Assembly (NCBI RefSeq): GCF_900167975.1
Contig: NZ_FUZU01000002.1
Span: 1,185,501 to 1,249,500, forward strand
Length of the DNA stretch: 64,000 bases
Direction: 5' to 3'
Origin: Ohtaekwangia koreensis
GTDB lineage: Bacteria > Bacteroidota > Bacteroidia > Cytophagales > Cyclobacteriaceae
Notes under the pieces: generated by a model
What the model saw: only the letters and a program-made list of their open reading frames with translations
Told to the model about the DNA's origin: nothing
Databases searched by the model: none
In this document: positions 63,861-64,000 of the stretch, piece after piece
How positions within the stretch are numbered: position 1 is the first letter of the stretch
Layout of the letters: each line of letters opens with the position of its first letter
Program-made: the position numbers and the translations under genes

Positions 63861-64000
63861 GTGGGGAACGATTTACGATCGACACTGGATCACATTTTCG
63901 AAAGCCTTTTGGTGCTGGGCCCCGAAGTAATTCTCTCTATAGGTATATTACTGGTTATTATTGTTGGTCTTGTAAAGAAGGAGCATGCTATACCAACGTT
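63861..64000 (+). CDS. nuoN: NADH-quinone oxidoreductase subunit N (N-terminal part, window edge)
   Basis: Open frame from a GTG at 63861, 4 bases after the nuoM stop, running off the window. It encodes a short polar start and then FESLLVLGPEVILSIGILLVIIVGLV, the usual first membrane segment of NuoN with the conserved GPE. No ATG is in frame in this stretch, so GTG is the likely start. Position after nuoM supports the call. Confidence 0.85.
   Translation, partial: MGNDLRSTLDHIFESLLVLGPEVILSIGILLVIIVGLVKKEHAIPT

Overview
This window looks like a chromosomal segment of a Bacteroidota species, most likely of the order Cytophagales. The signs are a type IX secretion C-terminal sorting domain, Bacteroidetes-type promoter elements (TTTG followed about 21 bases later by TAnnTTTG), the lack of obvious Shine-Dalgarno sequences, and families typical of the phylum (DUF3857/transglutaminase proteins, TPR-histidine kinases, a fused DAHP synthase/chorismate mutase, GxxExxY protein with TCTGCG hairpin repeats). 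No rRNA, tRNA, CRISPR, prophage, transposase or integrase gene was seen. The content is mostly core metabolism and envelope functions.

Layout. 0-3 kb: the end of an unidentified gene, folB, a degenerate hairpin-repeat region, then minus-strand small genes (hypothetical, DUF488, secreted hypothetical, IscA-like). 3.3-8.3 kb: a plus-strand run (membrane-anchored hypothetical, YkvA-like, SDR-like, dtd, macrodomain, VanX-like dipeptidase, MazG-like, acyltransferase-like membrane protein). 8.5-10.9 kb: minus-strand comB, gcvT and a His-rich lipoprotein. 11.1-15.7 kb: a Phe/Tyr operon, with promoter, a leader peptide carrying nine consecutive Phe/Tyr codons, attenuator, pheA, aminotransferase, tyrA, DAHP synthase-chorismate mutase and terminator. 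15.8-23 kb: a very large TPR/YwqK-repeat secreted protein followed by two DUF3857 proteins. 23-26.8 kb: L,D-transpeptidase, a histidine kinase and a response regulator that overlap tail to tail, and an MscS channel. 26.9-38.5 kb: an envelope block of alpha-2-macroglobulin, hairpin-repeat array, GxxExxY nuclease-like gene, zinc metalloprotease and pbpC. 38.6-47.4 kb: OmpA-family protein, then minus-strand cystathionine beta-synthase/cysteine synthase, GNAT, pyrB, pyrR, two paralogous secreted proteins and an EVE protein. 47.5-55.4 kb: a T9SS-targeted BNR-repeat protein, ispE, fabI, a membrane protein with a zinc ribbon, a TPR histidine kinase and murI. 55.5-64 kb: nuoH, a TPR histidine kinase, then nuoI-J-K-L-M and the start of nuoN.

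How the parts fit. The aromatic operon is a complete shikimate-entry-to-Phe/Tyr unit under a leader that can sense charged tRNA-Phe and tRNA-Tyr. The A2M/PbpC pair is the known periplasmic defence and wall-repair association, here separated by a repeat array, a PD-(D/E)XK-like gene and a protease. The respiratory block encodes the membrane arm of complex I and carries a sensor kinase inside it.

The features I think most deserve follow-up are the Phe/Tyr attenuator (11149-11334), the hairpin array with the GxxExxY gene (32509-33449) and its degenerate sister array (421-737), the kinase inside the nuo cluster, several perfect intergenic palindromes, and a window-wide excess of TATA-centred words that shapes isoleucine codon use. 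All family assignments come from reading motifs by eye; no database search was run.
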